This document shows, piece after piece, positions 13,043-13,044 of a stretch of 13,044 nt of DNA. The notes beneath the pieces are model-generated. The model was not told the DNA's origin. It was given only the letters and a program-made list of their open reading frames with translations, and made no database searches. The stretch comes from Treponema sp. Lineage in GTDB: Bacteria > Spirochaetota > Spirochaetia > Treponematales > Breznakiellaceae. The stretch's first letter is position 1, and each line of letters begins with the position of its first letter. The position numbers and the translations under genes are program-made. The stretch covers positions 1 to 13,044 of the forward strand of contig WQWD01000034.1 of the NCBI GenBank assembly GCA_009785545.1, given 5' to 3'.

Positions 13043-13044
13043 AA

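Overview
The window looks like chromosomal DNA from a host-associated or free-living spirochaete of the Treponema/Spirochaeta kind. The basis is the relaxed spirochaete-type lipoboxes (FFSC, ISSC, IAGC), the lipoprotein with an FGE-like fold, the spirochaete-style Bat operon, and roughly 40% GC coding DNA. Presence of dapB and dapA argues against the host-restricted T. pallidum type. The taxonomic call is inference; no rRNA or tRNA is present.

Layout. Positions 1-299 hold the very end of something transcribed on the + strand, a strong rho-independent terminator (65-117), and an AT-rich then GC-rich stretch downstream of the first gene. Positions 300-1217 (-) encode a lipoprotein with an FGE-sulfatase (C-type lectin-like) fold. 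It lacks the catalytic cysteines, and its GC-rich C-terminus resembles the variable region of a diversity-generating retroelement (DGR) target. Positions 1363-2022 (+) encode a DUF4349 lipoprotein, which converges on a polytopic membrane protein (2070-2873, -) with a shared hairpin terminator between them.

From a promoter at about 2921-2949, ten annotated genes plus one small ORF run on the + strand to the window end with almost no gaps. First come lysC, dapB, a 21-codon small ORF and dapA, which make the lysine/diaminopimelate precursors. Next is an unrecognised lipoprotein gene. Then comes a Bat-type (aerotolerance-like) envelope module: MoxR AAA+ ATPase, DUF58 protein, a signal-peptide/TM protein, BatA (VWA), a BatB-BatC fusion (VWA + TPR) and a short BatD-like protein. 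Most junctions are ATGA, TAATG or other short overlaps, so the lysine/DAP genes and the Bat module look like one translationally coupled superoperon.

The observations most worth following are the DGR-like C-terminus of the FGE-fold lipoprotein (300-430), the 21-codon ORF joined to both dapB and dapA by ATGA overlaps and carrying two perfect hairpins (5128-5193), the BatB-BatC fusion with a buried lipobox, and the physical joining of DAP synthesis to the MoxR/VWA system.
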